Shown here in pieces: positions 5,787 to 6,987 of a DNA stretch of 6,987 nucleotides. The DNA comes from an uncultured Eubacteriales bacterium (lineage in GTDB: Bacteria > Bacillota > Clostridia > Christensenellales > CAG-138). Position 1 is the first letter of the stretch. Each line of letters starts with the position of its first letter. A model generated the notes under the pieces. The model ran no database searches. It was not told where the DNA came from and worked only from the letters and a program-made list of their open reading frames with translations. The DNA lies in assembly GCA_900550525.1 (NCBI GenBank), contig URSN01000099.1, positions 1-6,987 on the forward strand. Reading direction: 5' to 3'. The translations under genes were made by a program, and so were the position numbers.

Positions 5787-6167
5787 TTCCACTCTTTTCC
5801 GCGCGCATCCCGCGCTTCCGGGCGGCGGCCACGCACGGCTCATTCCCCCTGCTCCTGCGCGCGGCTGCTCCTGTTCGCGGCTGCTCCCGCCGCATCTCTC
5901 CTTCGATTTCCGCCCCGCTTTGCCTTCCGCGCAGCCCACTCCTGTGCGCGCGTCCCTTCCGCGCCGGTTTCTTCGGTTCCGCGCCGCCTTGTTCCCCGCC
6001 GCCGCGCGCTGTATCCAGCCCTGTTCCTGCGCGGGCGGACGCATCGCGCCGTTCTTTCGCCTTTCCCCTCGCGCGCCGCGCGCCGCCGTTCGCTTCGGTT
6101 CGCATCCCGCCGTGCAGGCGCGCCCCATTTTTTTCCATCGCCCGGCAGGAAAGCGAACACAAAAGGC
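5787..6167. other. pyrimidine-rich (plus strand) intergenic stretch, no gene recognised
   Basis: About 380 bases hold no convincing gene, promoter or RNA. The plus strand is strongly C/T-rich and G+C-rich, with short reiterations such as GGCTGCTCC near 5862 and 5879. Frames stay open on both strands only because stop codons are rare in such composition. Their translations are Arg/Pro/Gly/Ala-rich and resemble no domain. A T7 run at 6128-6134 has only a 4-bp stem before it. Confidence 0.6.
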
Positions 6168-6201
6168 GAATCTTATACGAACATATGTTCGTATAAGATT
6201 C
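6168..6201. promoter_or_regulatory. perfect 34-bp palindrome containing a consensus LexA (SOS) box
   Basis: Two exact 17-base arms meet at CAT|ATG (6184/6185). The centre, CGAACATATGTTCG (6178-6191), fits the Bacillus/Clostridia LexA (DinR) consensus CGAAC-N4-GTTCG. The outer arms GAATCTTATA and TATAAGATTC also match exactly, beyond what a LexA site needs. Each contains a -10-like TATAAG, one per strand, with no good -35 at the right distance. It ends 4 bases before the Shine-Dalgarno of the downstream HTH gene, so bound LexA should block that gene's transcription. Alternatives are a site for the HTH protein itself or a transposition-related end. Confidence 0.8.
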
Positions 6202-6221
6202 TGAGAGGAGGCACACAGCAC

Positions 6222-6749
6222 TTGGAAGGAATGACGATTCGGGACATGCGGCGCGAGGCCGTGCGCGCCCTGACGGAATACCGGCGCATGAAGGGGCGGC
6301 TGCTCGCGCTTGCCGCCGCGCAGGCGCCGCTGCCGGGAAAACCGGCGCAGCCCGTGCGCCCCACCGCGCGGCTGCGGCGTCAGGAGCCGCCCGCCACGCC
6401 GGAGGAAGCCGCGCGCATGACCGCCTGGGTGGAGGCGATCGAGGCGGCCCGCGCCGCGCTGCGGGAGGAATACCCGCTCAAGGAACGGTTCATGGCCCGC
6501 TGCTTCGGGCTCGACGTGGCGGCCCCGCGCGGGCAGGATGCGCGCACGCGGCTGGTCAAGCTGTCGATGGACCTGCACGTGGCCACGTCCACGCTCTATA
6601 AGTGGCGCGAGGACGCAGTGGACCTGACGCTCTATGGGGCCATCGAGGCGGGCGCGCTGCGGCCCTATGGCATCGCGCGGATGCAGCCGGACGCCGCGCG
6701 GGCGGAGGCGGGCGGCGTGCAGGCAAAAACCGGCGGCGCGCAGGGTTAG
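6222..6749 (+). CDS. small helix-turn-helix protein, sigma-region-4/ArpU-like, predicted SOS-controlled
   Basis: The protein is 175 residues from TTG 6222, or 172 from ATG 6231. The TTG is preferred: AGGAGG (6206-6211) lies 10 bases before it but 19 before the ATG, and only GGAAGGA directly abuts the ATG. Residues 5-33 form a basic helix (TIRDMRREAVRALTEYRRMK). A Pro-rich linker reaches ~60, and residues 60-92 are helical. Residues 110-133 look like a DNA-binding HTH: RLVKLSMDL, turn HVA, then TSTLYKWREDAV. The layout recalls phage ArpU/RinA-type regulators and sigma-70 region 4, but I do not recognise a family with certainty. The natural end is probably near LRPYG (146-150). The following 25 residues are Ala/Gly-rich and run into the downstream repeats. 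The SOS-box palindrome just upstream suggests induction by DNA damage. Confidence 0.78.
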   Translation: MEGMTIRDMRREAVRALTEYRRMKGRLLALAAAQAPLPGKPAQPVRPTARLRRQEPPATPEEAARMTAWVEAIEAARAALREEYPLKERFMARCFGLDVAAPRGQDARTRLVKLSMDLHVATSTLYKWREDAVDLTLYGAIEAGALRPYGIARMQPDAARAEAGGVQAKTGGAQG

Positions 6750-6987
6750 GGTTGCGCGGAGGACGCGGGCGGCGGACGCGCAGGGTGATGCGGCACGCAA
6801 AACCCGCGGCGCGCAGGGTTAGGCCGCACAGGAGACGCGGGCGGGCGCAGGGTTAGGCCGCGCGGAGGACGCGGACGGGCGGCGCGCAGGGCGACGCGGC
6901 GGGCACGGCACGCGCTGGCTCCCTGCCAATATCCGTCCTTCCCGCGGCGGACGGACAAAACCCGCGGCGCGCAGGGATAGGGCTGCG
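6725..6987 (+). repeat. degenerate GC-rich repeats reiterating the 3' end of the HTH gene
   Basis: The motif GCAGGGTTAG, which contains the HTH stop codon (TAG 6747-6749), recurs at 6740, 6813 and 6847. Variants lie at 6780 (GCAGGGTGAT), 6886 (GCAGGGCGAC) and 6971 (GCAGGGATAG). Intervals are about 33-40 bases, with one of 85. Between them GCGGAGGACGCGG-like sequence repeats. A 20-base block, AAAACCCGCGGCGCGCAGGG, is identical at 6799-6818 and 6957-6976, with a near copy at 6725-6744 inside the gene. The array continues past the window edge. No gene is supported in it. Confidence 0.75.
6932..6955. repeat. small inverted repeat inside the right-hand array
   Basis: TCCGTCC (6932-6938) and GGACGGA (6949-6955) form a 7-bp stem with a 10-base loop. 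No clear U-run follows on either strand, so it is not called a terminator. It interrupts the otherwise regular array in the longest gap between motif copies. Confidence 0.4.

Noticed and set aside
6110..6134. Possible terminator ending in the T7 run at 6128-6134
   Set aside because: Only a 4-bp CGCC/GGCG stem is found, separated from the T-run by seven bases, and no gene precedes it.
6743..6751. Telomere-like GGGTTAGGG
   Set aside because: It is a single short occurrence produced by the GCAGGGTTAG repeat; it is not an array of telomere units.
5331..6800. Long minus-strand open frame of 489 codons across the intergenic repeats and the HTH gene
   Set aside because: It runs through repeats, terminator palindrome and SOS box; its translation is low-complexity Arg/Gly/Ala sequence derived from the repeat.

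Overview
The window looks like a chromosome segment of a GC-rich member of the Clostridia (Firmicutes), possibly a gut lineage. The evidence is a MurG of the Gram-positive type, a glutamate dehydrogenase of the Clostridium symbiosum type, a large NlpC/P60 lipoprotein, and a Bacillus/Clostridia-type LexA (SOS) box. No tRNA, rRNA, CRISPR array or insertion sequence was recognised. Taxonomy is inferred from protein character only.

Left part, minus strand (10-3565). A cell-wall group reads leftward. A lipoprotein endopeptidase gene (1571-3502) has its own near-consensus promoter and ends in an intrinsic terminator (1488-1531). Then murG (279-1352), with its own promoter, overlaps a short HEAT-repeat ORF (10-282) by an ATGA junction. 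That ORF stops early, possibly through a nonsense change. The lipoprotein carries two SH3-like segments, an apparently dead NlpC-like domain, an active NlpC/P60 domain, and an acidic tail encoded by 21-nt repeats. It probably cuts peptidoglycan outside the membrane, whereas MurG makes lipid II inside.

Middle (3566-5247). A compact divergent intergenic region holds two similar sigma-A promoters (TTGACA-17-TATGAT leftward, TTGACT-17-TATGAT rightward), a GC hairpin and an AT-rich inverted repeat that could be an operator for gdhA. gdhA (3838-5187) is complete, retains every catalytic residue, and ends in a 30-bp palindromic terminator.

Right part (5188-6987). About 1 kb follows gdhA without a convincing gene. 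It contains degenerate tandem copies of the last 15 codons, stop codon and 3' flank of gdhA, plus a second copy of the gdhA terminator. Next comes a perfect 34-bp palindrome with a consensus SOS box at its centre, then a small helix-turn-helix protein gene (6222-6749). The 3' end of that gene also lies in a repeat array that runs to the window edge. Two unrelated genes therefore show the same pattern of 3'-end sequence reiterated downstream. This pattern and the SOS-box/HTH unit are the most unusual content here.
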